From: Synergistales bacterium
GTDB taxonomy: Bacteria; Synergistota; Synergistia; Synergistales; Aminiphilaceae
NCBI GenBank assembly: GCA_021736445.1
Contig: JAIPGA010000008.1
Coordinates: 1-52,104, forward strand
Length of the DNA: 52,104 nucleotides
Direction: 5' to 3'
Part shown: positions 8,201 through 15,903 of the stretch, one piece after another
How positions within the stretch are numbered: position 1 is the stretch's first letter
Layout of the letters: each line of letters opens with the position of its first letter
Position numbers and translations under genes: made by a program
The notes under the pieces: model-generated
What the model was told of the DNA's origin: nothing
Database searches by the model: none
The model's input: only the letters and a program-made list of their open reading frames with translations

Positions 8201-8437
8201 GAAGCGACGAAAACCCTGGAAGACGGCACGGCGGTCGCCGGCTGTATACGGAACGGGGAGATCGGCCTGGTGGTCAACATCCCCAGGCAGGGCAACGACA
8301 GCTCTACAGCGGGATTCCGCCTCCGCCGACTCGCCGCCGAGTGGGGGGTTCCCTGCATCACCTCCATGGAGGTGGCGCGGGCCGTGTTCCCGGCCCTTTC
8401 CAAACGGAACGGAAGGTGTGGACCAAAAGCGGCATGA
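5255..8437 (+). CDS. carB: Carbamoyl-phosphate synthase large subunit CarB
   Basis: 1060 residues, full length. The two homologous ATP-grasp halves are both seen: SGPIQIGQGAEFDYSG at the N-terminus and SGPIRMGQGLEFDYCC at about residue 565. Each is followed by its own ATP-grasp segment with VIEVNPRASRSSAL and VIEANPRASRTVP. The last ~130 residues form the allosteric MGS-like domain. The ATG at 5255 lies six bases after AAGGGAGG and inside the end of carA. It makes carbamoyl phosphate from bicarbonate, ATP and the ammonia supplied by CarA. No other pyr or arg gene is adjacent. Confidence 0.97.
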   Translation: MCKADPATISSVLVIGSGPIQIGQGAEFDYSGSQACRVLREEGVRVIVHNCNPATIQTDRSSADAVYFRPPTEEAVVDILQREEPDGVIATMGGQHALNLLVSLEEKGLWEEHGVRILGTGAESVRNAEGRLAFRTAMQQAGQPVVESTYVNNTEEAIAFAAETGYPVVVRPDFTLGGHGGGTASSPEELRTLAEHGLAVSPTRQVLVERCLNGWREVEYEMIRDGSGNALCVCTMENIDPMGVHTGDSVVVAPNLTLTDRQNHRLRQAALDIVNHLDIRGACNVQFALHPDGGSYHVIEVNPRASRSSALASKATGYPIARIATKIALGRGLTELTNPVTGVSSALAEPALDYVVVKIPRWPFDKFPRASTRLGTSMKATGEVMAMGTTVVEALQKAFRSLELPLRLTDRLSSVPAREIEEGAATPSHKRLLYVTELLRRGYSPMEIRGWTGIQPYFLRQLAKLTEWEHRWSDGPPSPTRFREGKALGVGDAAMAALKGVTEDDIRTERKKHGIPTFQPVDTCAAEYPSATGYLYGTHLLHAPGETGESADRHDGESVVVLGSGPIRMGQGLEFDYCCVKAVEALQKIGYRPIMVNNNPSTVSTDFDITPVLYAEPVTYEDVMDIVEREHPLGVFGSFGGQTALKVARALDTSGVPLLGNSAAVVDIAEDRKQFARLLDDLGIPQPASDTATAADEALDKAERLGFPLMVRPSYVIGGRAMRVVRSPAELEGYLTEAVEASEDHPVLLDSFLKGVEFEIDAVCDGADIHVPAIIEHLDPAGVHSGDSIAMLPALSHKALHSTMIAYVRAISERLGLKGLLNVQFIVNEGTVYVIEANPRASRTVPIISKVTGVPMVELAVRVAMDEPLRRLTQETGPVECGNCAVKVPVFSTARLEGVEVAAGPEMRSTGESLGVASSMGDALADALEGAGWKRSAINGVLFSASEESKQDVLPLASSALDYGWEVYATAGTAALLEQWGLEATKTLEDGTAVAGCIRNGEIGLVVNIPRQGNDSSTAGFRLRRLAAEWGVPCITSMEVARAVFPALSKRNGRCGPKAA

Positions 8438-8455
8438 GTAATCCTTGTTCTGTTG

Positions 8456-8484
8456 TTGTCAAGCCCCGGGAAAGCCATTACAAT
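8456..8484 (+). promoter_or_regulatory. Promoter of the AOR leader
   Basis: TTGTCA, 17-base spacer, TACAAT, starting about 20 bases after the carB stop. The expected start near 8491 leaves a leader of about 230 bases. Confidence 0.7.
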
Positions 8485-8487
8485 ACA

Positions 8488-8623
8488 GGTACCGACAAGT
8501 GCATACAGTAGACCTTCGACCTGTAGCGCCTCTCCGAGGGGCTGCGGGCGATAGGTGGCAGGAGCGATCCTGTCGCCCGCCGTGTTTTGCAAAGAAGGGG
8601 ACCCGACAAGTGGGTCCCCTTTT
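8488..8623 (+). promoter_or_regulatory. Structured leader (candidate riboswitch) upstream of AOR
   Basis: Between the promoter and an intrinsic terminator lie at least two clear stems: AGCgCCTC with GAGGGGCT (about 8527-8545), and a long hairpin GCGGGCGA...TCGCCCGC (about 8547-8582) with an internal GCAGGA/TCCTG helix and an unpaired TAGGTG. It does not carry the AAAGGTG core I know from the E. coli molybdenum-cofactor RNA, although GATAGGTG is close. The downstream tungsten/molybdopterin enzyme makes a cofactor or tungstate sensor plausible, but this is inference. Confidence 0.5.
8595..8623 (+). terminator. Intrinsic terminator in the AOR leader
   Basis: AAGGGGACCC pairs with GGGTCCCCTT around a seven-base loop, and TTTT follows. 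It lies about 100 bases before the AOR start, so it must be read through or act as an attenuator. Confidence 0.8.
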
Positions 8624-8722
8624 GTTGTACCCAGGCACAGAAAGGACAGTATGGGTGCGCATTTTTGCGCAGGGCAAACGGTTGTACAAACATCCGTTCG
8701 ATACTTCTTAGGGGGGACAAGT

Positions 8723-10897
8723 GTGATCGACAAGATGAAACTGCTCAAGGAATGGGACTACGAAGCGGTCGATGCAGACAGAGGCTATACGGGCAAAACG
8801 CTCTACCTCAATGTCGGCGACCAGCGTATGGAGGAAAAGCCCGTCACCGATGAAATGAAAGAGAAATTCGTCGGCGGCCGGGGTTTCGATCTCAGGCTGC
8901 TCTGGGACGCCGTCAACGAGAACACCAAGTGGGACAGCCCGGAAAACGAGATCGTCATCTCCGGCGGTCCGCTCTGCGGGATCACCCAGTATCCGGGAAC
9001 GGGCAAGTACTACGCCGCGTTCATCTCTCCGCTTTCCAACCAGGTCTACGACAGCAACTCCGGCGGCCACTTCGCCCCGCTCCTCAAGTTCGCCGGCTAC
9101 GACGCGCTGGAGCTGCAGGGGAAATCCGACCGGGACATCGTCGTCTTCATCGACGGCGACAACGGTAAGGTTCAGATCTACGAATCGCCCTTCGGTGACG
9201 ATGTCAATGCCTATACCGTCACCAAACCGCTCCACGAATACTTCGCCGGCAACGAAAACGAACTGCGCTTCGTCTCGGTCATCTCCGCCGGACAGGCCGC
9301 CAACCACAGCTACTGGGGCTGCCTGAACACCAGCTTCTACGACGTGAAACGCAAGGACTTCCGCCTCAAGCAGGCCGGCCGCGGTGGCGGCGGAACGGTC
9401 TTCCGGGACAAGAAGATCGCCGCCCTGGTGGTCCGGAAGCGCAACTGGACCGGTCAGAGCACCGGCCCCGAGGATCCCCAGGAACTCCAGAAACCCGGCG
9501 CCAAGATCAACAAGGAGATCTTCACGCTGGACAACAAGATGAACCAGATGCGCAAAGTGGGGACCACGCACCTCAACCAGATCATGAACACCTACCACCT
9601 GCTCCCCACCAATAACTACAAGTACGGCCAGCATCCCGACGCCTGGAGGATGAGCACCGACCACTACAAGCGGCTCTTCACCCAGAACATCCCCGACGGA
9701 TGCTGGATCGGCTGCACGCTGGCCTGCGCCCACGGCGTGGACCACTTCAAGCTCCAGACCGGCCCCTGGAAGGGCAAGGAGGTTCTGGTGGACGGTCCCG
9801 AGTACGAGACCGCCGCAGGCCTGGGCTCCAACATCGGCATCTTCGACCCCTTCTGGACCATCGAGGCCAACTTCTACGCCGACCATTACGGCATGGACAC
9901 CATCTCCCTCGGTACGGGACTGGCCTTCGTCTGCGAGTGCTACGAGAAGGGCTTCCTCAACAAGGAGATCACAAACGGCCTCAATCTCAACTTCGGCCAG
10001 ATGGACGACCTCATGGAGCTCATCCACCGCATGGGCGAAGGAAAAGACGAGTTCGCCAAGGAAGCCGCCAAGGGAATCAAGCACTTCAGCGAGACTGTCA
10101 TCGAGAAGTACGGCGCGCCCCGCGAGATCGTGGAGAAGTTCGCCATGCAGGGCCAGGGCGTGGAGGTCTCCGAGTACGTCTGCAAGGAATCGGTGGCCCA
10201 GTGGGGCGGCTTCTTCCTGACGCTGAAGGGCCCCCAGCACGACGAGGCCTGGCTGATCTTCATGGACCGGGTCAACAAACAGCTCCCCACCTTCGATGAC
10301 AAAGCCGAGGCGCTGCATTACTTCCCCAACTTCCGGACCTGGTTCTCCCTGGTGGGCCTCTGCAAGCTGCCCTGGAACGACATCGAACCGGCGGACAACA
10401 AGACGAAATACCCGCCCCAGGATGCCGCCAAGGTACCCGAGCACGTTGACAACTACGTCCGCATCTTCAAAGCCGTGACCGGACGGGACTTCGACAAGGA
10501 CGAGATGATCAGGCAGGCCGAGCGGGTGTACAACTACCAGCGCGTCTTCCAGCTCCGTATGGGCAGGGGGACACGGGCGGACCACAATATCCCCGACCGC
10601 GCCCTGGGACCCGTCTTCTACGAGGAATGGATGGCCCGTGCCAAGTACTACGACGAGGAGCTCGAAAAGGCCGGCATCGATCCCGAAGGCCTGAGTGTGG
10701 AGAAGAAGATCGAGAAGCTTCAGGAGCACCGCCACAAGGAGTGGGAGAAGCTCAAGGACGCCGTCTACAAACGCCGCGGCTGGGACAGAAACGGCATCCC
10801 CACCCTCGAGAAGCTGCAGGAGCTCGGCATGGACCTCCCCGAGGTCGTTGAGGTTGTCAAAGCCAAAGCGAATCCGGAGGACAAGTTCGAGGACTGA
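8723..10897 (+). CDS. Tungsten-type aldehyde:ferredoxin oxidoreductase
   Basis: 724 residues from a GTG start six bases after GGGGGG; ATG 8735 is an alternative. AOR-family enzymes oxidise aldehydes to acids, or reduce acids, using a tungsten bis-pterin centre and one Fe4S4 cluster, with ferredoxin as partner. Seen are the N-terminal GRGFDLRLLWD and SGGPLCGITQYPGTGKYY pterin-binding segment, the cluster cysteines Cys327, Cys331, Cys335 (CWIGCTLAC) and Cys547 in GLCKLPWN. The C-terminus is highly charged. The stop overlaps the start of the sulfur-carrier gene (TGATG), as expected for a coupled pair. The substrate cannot be told from sequence. The long antisense frame over this gene is a codon-bias shadow. 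Confidence 0.93.
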   Translation: MIDKMKLLKEWDYEAVDADRGYTGKTLYLNVGDQRMEEKPVTDEMKEKFVGGRGFDLRLLWDAVNENTKWDSPENEIVISGGPLCGITQYPGTGKYYAAFISPLSNQVYDSNSGGHFAPLLKFAGYDALELQGKSDRDIVVFIDGDNGKVQIYESPFGDDVNAYTVTKPLHEYFAGNENELRFVSVISAGQAANHSYWGCLNTSFYDVKRKDFRLKQAGRGGGGTVFRDKKIAALVVRKRNWTGQSTGPEDPQELQKPGAKINKEIFTLDNKMNQMRKVGTTHLNQIMNTYHLLPTNNYKYGQHPDAWRMSTDHYKRLFTQNIPDGCWIGCTLACAHGVDHFKLQTGPWKGKEVLVDGPEYETAAGLGSNIGIFDPFWTIEANFYADHYGMDTISLGTGLAFVCECYEKGFLNKEITNGLNLNFGQMDDLMELIHRMGEGKDEFAKEAAKGIKHFSETVIEKYGAPREIVEKFAMQGQGVEVSEYVCKESVAQWGGFFLTLKGPQHDEAWLIFMDRVNKQLPTFDDKAEALHYFPNFRTWFSLVGLCKLPWNDIEPADNKTKYPPQDAAKVPEHVDNYVRIFKAVTGRDFDKDEMIRQAERVYNYQRVFQLRMGRGTRADHNIPDRALGPVFYEEWMARAKYYDEELEKAGIDPEGLSVEKKIEKLQEHRHKEWEKLKDAVYKRRGWDRNGIPTLEKLQELGMDLPEVVEVVKAKANPEDKFED

Positions 10898-11094
10898 TGA
10901 TCACCGTGAACACGGAGCCCATGGAGTGGCGTCCCGGCATGACCGTCAAGGACGTCCTGAAAGAAAAGGAGTATACCTTCCCCCTGGTGGGGGTGTGGAT
11001 CGACGACGAACCCGTCCACCGGGACGACTTCCCTCATACGGAGGTCCCGGACGGAGCGAAGGTACAGGTGATCCACTCCATCAGCGGAGGGTAA
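10897..11094 (+). CDS. MoaD/ThiS-like sulfur carrier next to AOR
   Basis: 65 residues ending in Gly-Gly (HSISGG), the diglycine that is adenylated and thiocarboxylated in this ubiquitin-fold family. Family-like features are GMTVKDVLKE near residue 14 and VPDGAKVQVIHSISGG at the end. It starts in the last base of the AOR stop codon. This close coupling suggests a role in supplying sulfur for the pterin dithiolene of the tungsten cofactor rather than thiamine synthesis, which is inferred from position. A strong terminator follows 26 bases after the stop. Confidence 0.85.
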   Translation: MITVNTEPMEWRPGMTVKDVLKEKEYTFPLVGVWIDDEPVHRDDFPHTEVPDGAKVQVIHSISGG

Positions 11095-11120
11095 GAACCG
11101 CACCAGACAGCGCAGCAATC

Positions 11121-11155
11121 AACGAGGCCGGGGGATGATCCCCCGGCCTCGTTTT
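11121..11155 (+). terminator. Terminator of the AOR operon
   Basis: A 15-base-pair perfect stem (AACGAGGCCGGGGGA with its complement), loop of three, ending in GTTTT. It is placed between converging genes. Confidence 0.85.
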
Positions 11156-11226
11156 CGCTGTTTCTCAAACATCCGGCAACGGTCACCCTTCGGAGCGGCG
11201 CCCGCGACGTGAGGCAGAAAAAGACC

Positions 11227-11829
11227 TCAGGCGTGGCCGTCCTTCCACTCCTGCTGCCAGGGAAGATAGCCCTTTGCTCCCGGAGCGGCGCTGCAGGGGA
11301 TCTCCGTCCATCCCCATGGCGTGACGAGCAGCGCCCGGATCTCAACCCCGCGCCGGGCCAGTTCCAGCAGATGCCGCTGGTAGCGCATGACGTCGCCGGC
11401 GATCCAGTTGTCGCAGAGCAGCCAGACCTTCTTGCATCTCCCCTGCGAAAAGAGCGCCGCATGGTCGACAGCCATCCGCAGCCCTTCGTCGACGTCCATC
11501 GGCCCAAGAGCCAGGACCACCGCCTCCCTCTGGCCAATCCCCTCCGAAGGAGGCAACAGATCCGCGTAGGATGTGACCCAATCTATCTTGCCCAACAGCG
11601 ACTCGGGATCGCCCTGGAAACGGCGCTCACCCATGCCGGGAAGCTCGTCCTCCGAGAGGAACCCATCCTGTACCGTATTGGTGATCATCCATTCCTGAAC
11701 CTGCGCAACGAGAGATCGTATATAGGGAGGACATTCGGGACCTTCCATCGCCCGGAGCACCTGCCCCACCGTCAGCTGCTCCTCATCGCGGCCGTCGTTG
11801 CGGTTCTTTCCGTTCATCCTGTGGCTCAT
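11227..11829 (-). CDS. Hypothetical protein, 200 residues
   Basis: Family not recognised. The ATG at 11829 follows a strong GAGGGAGGG site. The N-terminal 90 residues are charged and probably helical (EEQLTVGQVLRAMEG). The C-terminal half alternates hydrophobic strands and helices: REAVVLALGPMDVDEGL, KKVWLLCDNWIAGDV, VEIRALLVTPWGW. This pattern suggests an alpha/beta Rossmann-like fold. No signal peptide or membrane segment is visible. It converges on the AOR operon and diverges from the isochorismatase-like gene. A much longer frame starting at 12576 covers it in the same phase, but most of that extension mirrors the plus-strand hydrolase gene. Confidence 0.7.
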   Translation of the reverse strand: MSHRMNGKNRNDGRDEEQLTVGQVLRAMEGPECPPYIRSLVAQVQEWMITNTVQDGFLSEDELPGMGERRFQGDPESLLGKIDWVTSYADLLPPSEGIGQREAVVLALGPMDVDEGLRMAVDHAALFSQGRCKKVWLLCDNWIAGDVMRYQRHLLELARRGVEIRALLVTPWGWTEIPCSAAPGAKGYLPWQQEWKDGHA

Positions 11830-11915
11830 GCTGTATCCCTCCCTCACCCGTAGGTGTTCCACATGCAGGATACCACACCTGCCTCGTCTCCAGCTACCGT
11901 TGAGACTACGGACAT

Positions 11916-11945
11916 TGGACAAAAAGCACATCCTCCCTGTACTAT
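11916..11945 (+). promoter_or_regulatory. Possible promoter of the isochorismatase-like gene
   Basis: TGGACA, 18-base spacer, TACTAT, about 65 bases before the ATG. Only a moderate match. Confidence 0.35.
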
Positions 11946-12009
11946 TCTGAATGTCATGTTCAGGAAGAGCCGCCAAGCCTGAACACCATACAGACAAGGA
12001 GTGGTCCCG

Positions 12010-12573
12010 ATGCAACCGTCCGTACTCCGCGCCAACAGCAGTATTCTCCTGATGATCGACATGCAGGCCAAGCTCCTCAACGCTCTGCCGGCCAGAGAGG
12101 AGCTCATCGAGGAAACGGAGGTTCTGCTCAAATGCTGTTCCACCCTGGGTGTCCCCGTGCTCGCCACGGAACACTATCCCAAGGGATTGGGAGCGATCGA
12201 TGCAGACCTTGCCAAAATCCAGGGAGTGACGGAGCACACCTTCGAGAAGATCCACTTCTCCTGCTGCGACGAGCCCGGCTTCCTGGAGGAACTGGCGGAC
12301 TTCGAGCGCAACCAGGTCATTGTCTGCGGGATTGAAACCCATATCTGCGTGTACAATACGGTTATGCAGCTGCTGCAGGAAGGGTACACGGTAGCCGTGG
12401 TGGCCGAAGCGATCCGAAGCAGGAACTGGGAGTACGCCGAATACGCCGCCGACGGCATGCTGAGCGCGGGGGCCGCCGTTCTCCCCCTCGAATCGGTGGT
12501 CTACCAGCTTCTCGGAAAGGCGGGGACACCGGAATTCAAAGAGGTGCTCGCCATGATCAAGGAAAGGGCATAA
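12010..12573 (+). CDS. Isochorismatase-family cysteine hydrolase
   Basis: 187 residues. The catalytic triad is visible: Asp in LLMIDMQ near the N-terminus, Lys in TEHYPKGLG, and nucleophile Cys in ETHICVYNT. Family members hydrolyse amides or ethers such as nicotinamide, N-carbamoyl compounds or isochorismate, and the substrate here is not predictable. The ATG at 12010 is eight bases after AAGGAG; a GTG at 12001 is upstream but overlaps that site. The next gene begins eight bases after the stop, so the two are likely one unit with the following metabolic genes. Confidence 0.88.
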   Translation: MQPSVLRANSSILLMIDMQAKLLNALPAREELIEETEVLLKCCSTLGVPVLATEHYPKGLGAIDADLAKIQGVTEHTFEKIHFSCCDEPGFLEELADFERNQVIVCGIETHICVYNTVMQLLQEGYTVAVVAEAIRSRNWEYAEYAADGMLSAGAAVLPLESVVYQLLGKAGTPEFKEVLAMIKERA

Positions 12574-12580
12574 CAAAAAC

Positions 12581-13381
12581 GTGACAGACTATCCGCTCCA
12601 ATTTCTCCGGTTCCTGGGCACCTCCGGCGGACGCTTCACGATGCTCCACCAGGAACGTGCCTCCGGGGGGCTCTGGCTGCAGTCCCGGGGGTCCGCAGCG
12701 GTGATCGACCCGGGACCCGGAGCGCTTGTGCAGATCCACAGAGCCAGACCACAGCTCGCCCTCGAAGCAATCAACGCCCTCCTGCTGACGCATCGACATC
12801 TGGACCACAGTACGGATGTCAACGTCATCGCCGAAGCCATGACCGGCGGCGGTTTCAAGAATCAGGGGGCAGCCGTGCTGCCCGGGGACGCCCTCGACGA
12901 AAGCGAACCGATTCTTTTCGCCTATCTGCAGAGGCGCATCCGTCGCCTGCTGACCTGGGAGAACACCCAGCCCGTCACGCTCCGGCGGGACACAACGGTA
13001 ACGCCCCATCTGCTCATCCATCACGGCGTGGAATGCTACGGACTGATCTTCGATCTCGCCCACGGAACGCGACTGGGGCTGATCAGCGACACCCGCTTCT
13101 TCCCGGGACTGCCTGCGCTCTTTGCGGGCTGCACCACGCTTATCGTGAATGTCACCTTCTCCAAACAGAAACCGGGCTACGACCATCTCTCCTTCGACGA
13201 TCTCGGCCCGATCCTCGAGGAGGCCGCTCCACGACTCGCCATCGCGACCCACTTCGGCCGCGGCGCCCTGCGGGACAACCCCGACGAGCTGGTGCGGCGT
13301 TTCCGGAAAGAAGGACGGGAGGTGCTCGCCGCCGCCGATGGAATGGTGGTGGATCTCGAAAGCCACCGCCGGGTACAATAG
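12581..13381 (+). CDS. Metallo-beta-lactamase-fold hydrolase
   Basis: 266 residues from a GTG start with a poor ribosome site, so it may rely on coupling to the gene before it. The metal-binding motif is THRHLDHSTD (His-x-His-x-Asp-His), followed by ISDTRFF and a late ATHFGRG histidine. The N-terminal RFLGTSGGRFTM and VIDPGPGAL are typical of the RNase Z/lactonase-like branch of the superfamily. Specific substrate unknown. It lies between an isochorismatase-like hydrolase and an aminotransferase. Confidence 0.85.
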   Translation: MTDYPLQFLRFLGTSGGRFTMLHQERASGGLWLQSRGSAAVIDPGPGALVQIHRARPQLALEAINALLLTHRHLDHSTDVNVIAEAMTGGGFKNQGAAVLPGDALDESEPILFAYLQRRIRRLLTWENTQPVTLRRDTTVTPHLLIHHGVECYGLIFDLAHGTRLGLISDTRFFPGLPALFAGCTTLIVNVTFSKQKPGYDHLSFDDLGPILEEAAPRLAIATHFGRGALRDNPDELVRRFRKEGREVLAAADGMVVDLESHRRVQ

Positions 13382-13437
13382 AGGGACCCGGCCACAGAGG
13401 AAACAGCGACAAAGCAACCCATCAAAGGAGGATGGAA

Positions 13438-14631
13438 ATGCCCTATATCGCCAAGAGAGCTCGTGAAGGAAAGACCGGCATCTTCGCCCAGGTGGACAGC
13501 TGGGTCCGCGAGGCGGCGGAAACCCGGGACGACCTCGTTCATCTCGGTATCGGCAGCCCCAACAGGATGCCGGCGTCGCATATCCTCGACGAGCTGGTCA
13601 CCGCCTGCCGCCGCGAGGGCAACTACAAGTATCCCTTTATCCACCAGGCGCTCCCCCGGGCCATCGCCGACTGGTACAGCGACCGTTTCGGCGTACGGCT
13701 GGATCCGGACAGCGAGGTGCTGCCCCTGTGGGGAACCCAGGAGGGGCTCTCCCATCTCCCGCTGGCCCTGATGGAACACGGCGACAGCTGCCTGCTCCCC
13801 GATCCTGGGTACCCTATCTACCACTACATGCCCACCGTGGTGGATGGAGAGGGCATCCCCTTCTCTCTGCTGGAGTCAACGGGCTTCATGCCCGATTTCG
13901 ACGCCATCGACGCGGAGTCGGCCCGGAAGGCCCGCTTTCTGCTGCTCAACTACCCCAACAATCCTCTGGGCAAGGTGGCCCCTCCGGAGGTGCTGGAACG
14001 TGCGGTGGCCTTCTGCCGGGAACACGACCTTCTGCTGGTCTACGACAACGCCTACTGCGAGCTCACCTACGACGGTCGGCGTGCCCCAAGCGTGCTCCAG
14101 GTGGAGGGCGCCAGGGAGTGGGCTGTGGAGTTCAACTCCTTCTCCAAGACCTTCAACCTCGCCGGGATGCGGGTGGGCTTTATGGTCGGCAACCCGGCAG
14201 TGGTGGGCGCCCTGAAGCAGCTCAAGGGAAACATGGACTACGGACTCTTCCGACCGGCTCAGGAGGCCGCTGTAGCGGCCCTGACCAATCCGAAACGCGA
14301 TGAGGTCATCGCAGGGGTCAGGCAGCTCTATCAGGACAGGCGGGACGCCTTCATCGCGGCGGCCTCGGAAGAGGGATGGGAGATCGAACCGCCGGAAGGA
14401 AGCATGTTCATCTGGGCCAGGGTGCCGGGAAGCGGCGACGACGTGGCCTTCACCTCCTTCTGCATCCGGGAGGCCGGGGTCGCCGTCACCCCGGGGAGCG
14501 GGTTCGGTCCCAGCGGCAGGGGCTATGTGCGGATCGCCCTCGTCGAGGAGATCCCCACACTCCGTCAAGCAGCAAGACGTATCGGAAGGGCGCTCTCGAG
14601 CTGGGAGAGGGAACGCTCGCAAGCACGGTAA
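13438..14631 (+). CDS. Class I/II pyridoxal-phosphate aminotransferase (LL-DAP/alanine type)
   Basis: 397 residues. The Schiff-base Lys is in NSFSKTFNLAGMR. YPNNPLGKVAP carries the Asn that contacts the cofactor, YDNAYCEL its Asp/Tyr pair, and the C-terminal substrate Arg lies in GRGYVRIAL. The sequence style (GIGSPNRMPASHILDEL, LPDPGYPIY) resembles the LL-diaminopimelate and alanine aminotransferase group; I cannot choose between them. The ATG at 13438 is six bases after AAAGGAGG; an in-frame ATG at 13432 abuts that site, and the longer upstream frame is not coding. Malic enzyme follows 18 bases later, which suits carbon flow around pyruvate. Confidence 0.88.
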   Translation: MPYIAKRAREGKTGIFAQVDSWVREAAETRDDLVHLGIGSPNRMPASHILDELVTACRREGNYKYPFIHQALPRAIADWYSDRFGVRLDPDSEVLPLWGTQEGLSHLPLALMEHGDSCLLPDPGYPIYHYMPTVVDGEGIPFSLLESTGFMPDFDAIDAESARKARFLLLNYPNNPLGKVAPPEVLERAVAFCREHDLLLVYDNAYCELTYDGRRAPSVLQVEGAREWAVEFNSFSKTFNLAGMRVGFMVGNPAVVGALKQLKGNMDYGLFRPAQEAAVAALTNPKRDEVIAGVRQLYQDRRDAFIAAASEEGWEIEPPEGSMFIWARVPGSGDDVAFTSFCIREAGVAVTPGSGFGPSGRGYVRIALVEEIPTLRQAARRIGRALSSWERERSQAR

Positions 14632-14649
14632 GCCTATGGAGGTGACCCT

Positions 14650-15897
14650 ATGATCATGAACAGGATGCGTGCCCTGGAACTCCACAGGAAGGCACGCGGA
14701 AAGATCCAGGCCTATCCGACGATCAACGCCAACACCGAGGAGGACATCGCCCTCGCCTACGTACCTGGAAGCATCGTCGCCGCCGAGGAGATCCAGAAAG
14801 ACCCGGAGCAGAGCTTCGAGTATACCGGGCGGAGCAACCGAATCGCCGTGATCTCCGACGGAAGCGCCATCTTTGGGCTCGGCGACGTGGGCCCCCTGGC
14901 CGCACTTCCCGTCATTGAAGGCAAGTGTCTGCTCTTCAAGCTCTTTGGGGACATCAACGCGCTCCCGCTCTGCCTGGACTGCAACGACCCCGATAACATG
15001 GCGCTGGTAGGGCGTACCATCGCACCGAACTTCGGAGCCATCAACGTGGAGGACGTCTCCAGCCCCAATACCTTCACCCTGGTTCGGGAGCTGCAGAGCC
15101 GGATCGATATCCCCGTTTTCTGCGACGACCAGCACGGCACGGCGGTGGTCACCCTCGCCGCACTGAAGAACGCTCTGGAAATCGTGGGAAAGAATCTCGA
15201 GGAGACAACCATCGCCCTGAGCGGTGCCGGCGCGGCGGGGATCGCCACAGCGGAGCTGCTGATCGCCGCCGGGGCCAGGAACATCATCATGGTGAACGCC
15301 AACGGGATCCTCGACGAGGAAAACATGCGGATGAACCACATCCAGGAGGACCTCTCCAAGCGGCTCAATCCGGAACAGCGGAAGGGACATCTGAAGGAGG
15401 CCATGAAAGGCGCCGACATCTTTATCGGGCTCTCAAGAGGGGGAATCGTCACCCAGGAGATGGTATCCTCCATGGCGGAGCGGCCGATCGTGTTCGCACT
15501 GGCGCTCCCCGATCCCGAAATCATCCCCGAGGAGGCCATCGCCGGCGGCGCCGAGATCGTCGGGACCGGCGGTTTCGAGGAATCGGCCAATCCGATCCCC
15601 AATCTCCACTCCTCGCCGCCGATCCTGCGGGGAGCACTGGACATACGCGCCACGACGCTCACGGAGCACATGTTCCTCGCCGCCGCCACCTCGCTGGCAA
15701 GCCTGGTGGACCGGAGACGACTCTCTCCGCAGCATATCATGCCCGATCTCTTCTGCGACGAGGTGGCGCCCCGCGTGGCGGAGGCCGTCGCCCAGGCAGC
15801 CGTGGCCGACGGCGTCGCGACCAGGCCGCTCAAGGAAGGCGTCGTGTACGACCAGACCTGGCAGCGGATCTACGGCGCCACCATGTCGCGGATCTGA
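14650..15897 (+). CDS. NAD(P)-dependent malic enzyme
   Basis: 415 residues, the short bacterial form. It decarboxylates malate to pyruvate. Visible are AYVPGSIVA with the catalytic Tyr, SDGSAIFGLGDVGPLAALPV, EGKCLLFKLFGDI with the catalytic Lys, metal ligands in FCDDQHGTA, and the nucleotide fold LSGAGAAGIATAELL. The GGAGGTG site is well spaced from ATG 14650. It ends six bases before the converging ogt gene, with no terminator seen between. With the aminotransferase just upstream it would link amino acids, malate and pyruvate in a fermenting cell. Confidence 0.93.
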   Translation: MIMNRMRALELHRKARGKIQAYPTINANTEEDIALAYVPGSIVAAEEIQKDPEQSFEYTGRSNRIAVISDGSAIFGLGDVGPLAALPVIEGKCLLFKLFGDINALPLCLDCNDPDNMALVGRTIAPNFGAINVEDVSSPNTFTLVRELQSRIDIPVFCDDQHGTAVVTLAALKNALEIVGKNLEETTIALSGAGAAGIATAELLIAAGARNIIMVNANGILDEENMRMNHIQEDLSKRLNPEQRKGHLKEAMKGADIFIGLSRGGIVTQEMVSSMAERPIVFALALPDPEIIPEEAIAGGAEIVGTGGFEESANPIPNLHSSPPILRGALDIRATTLTEHMFLAAATSLASLVDRRRLSPQHIMPDLFCDEVAPRVAEAVAQAAVADGVATRPLKEGVVYDQTWQRIYGATMSRI

Positions 15898-15903
15898 GGC
15901 CCT

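Noticed and set aside
8488-8600. Classical molybdenum-cofactor riboswitch
   Set aside because: The AAAGGTG-type core and its partner helices, as remembered from the E. coli example, are not matched. Only a distant GATAGGTG is seen, so the leader is left unassigned.
8708-10735. 675-codon minus-strand frame over AOR
   Set aside because: Leu/Val/Gly-rich with no motif; the plus strand encodes a complete AOR with cluster cysteines. Shadow frame.
11227-12576. 449-codon minus-strand frame as one protein
   Set aside because: Its N-terminal 249 codons mirror the isochorismatase-like gene. Only the part from ATG 11829, with its own ribosome site, looks coding.
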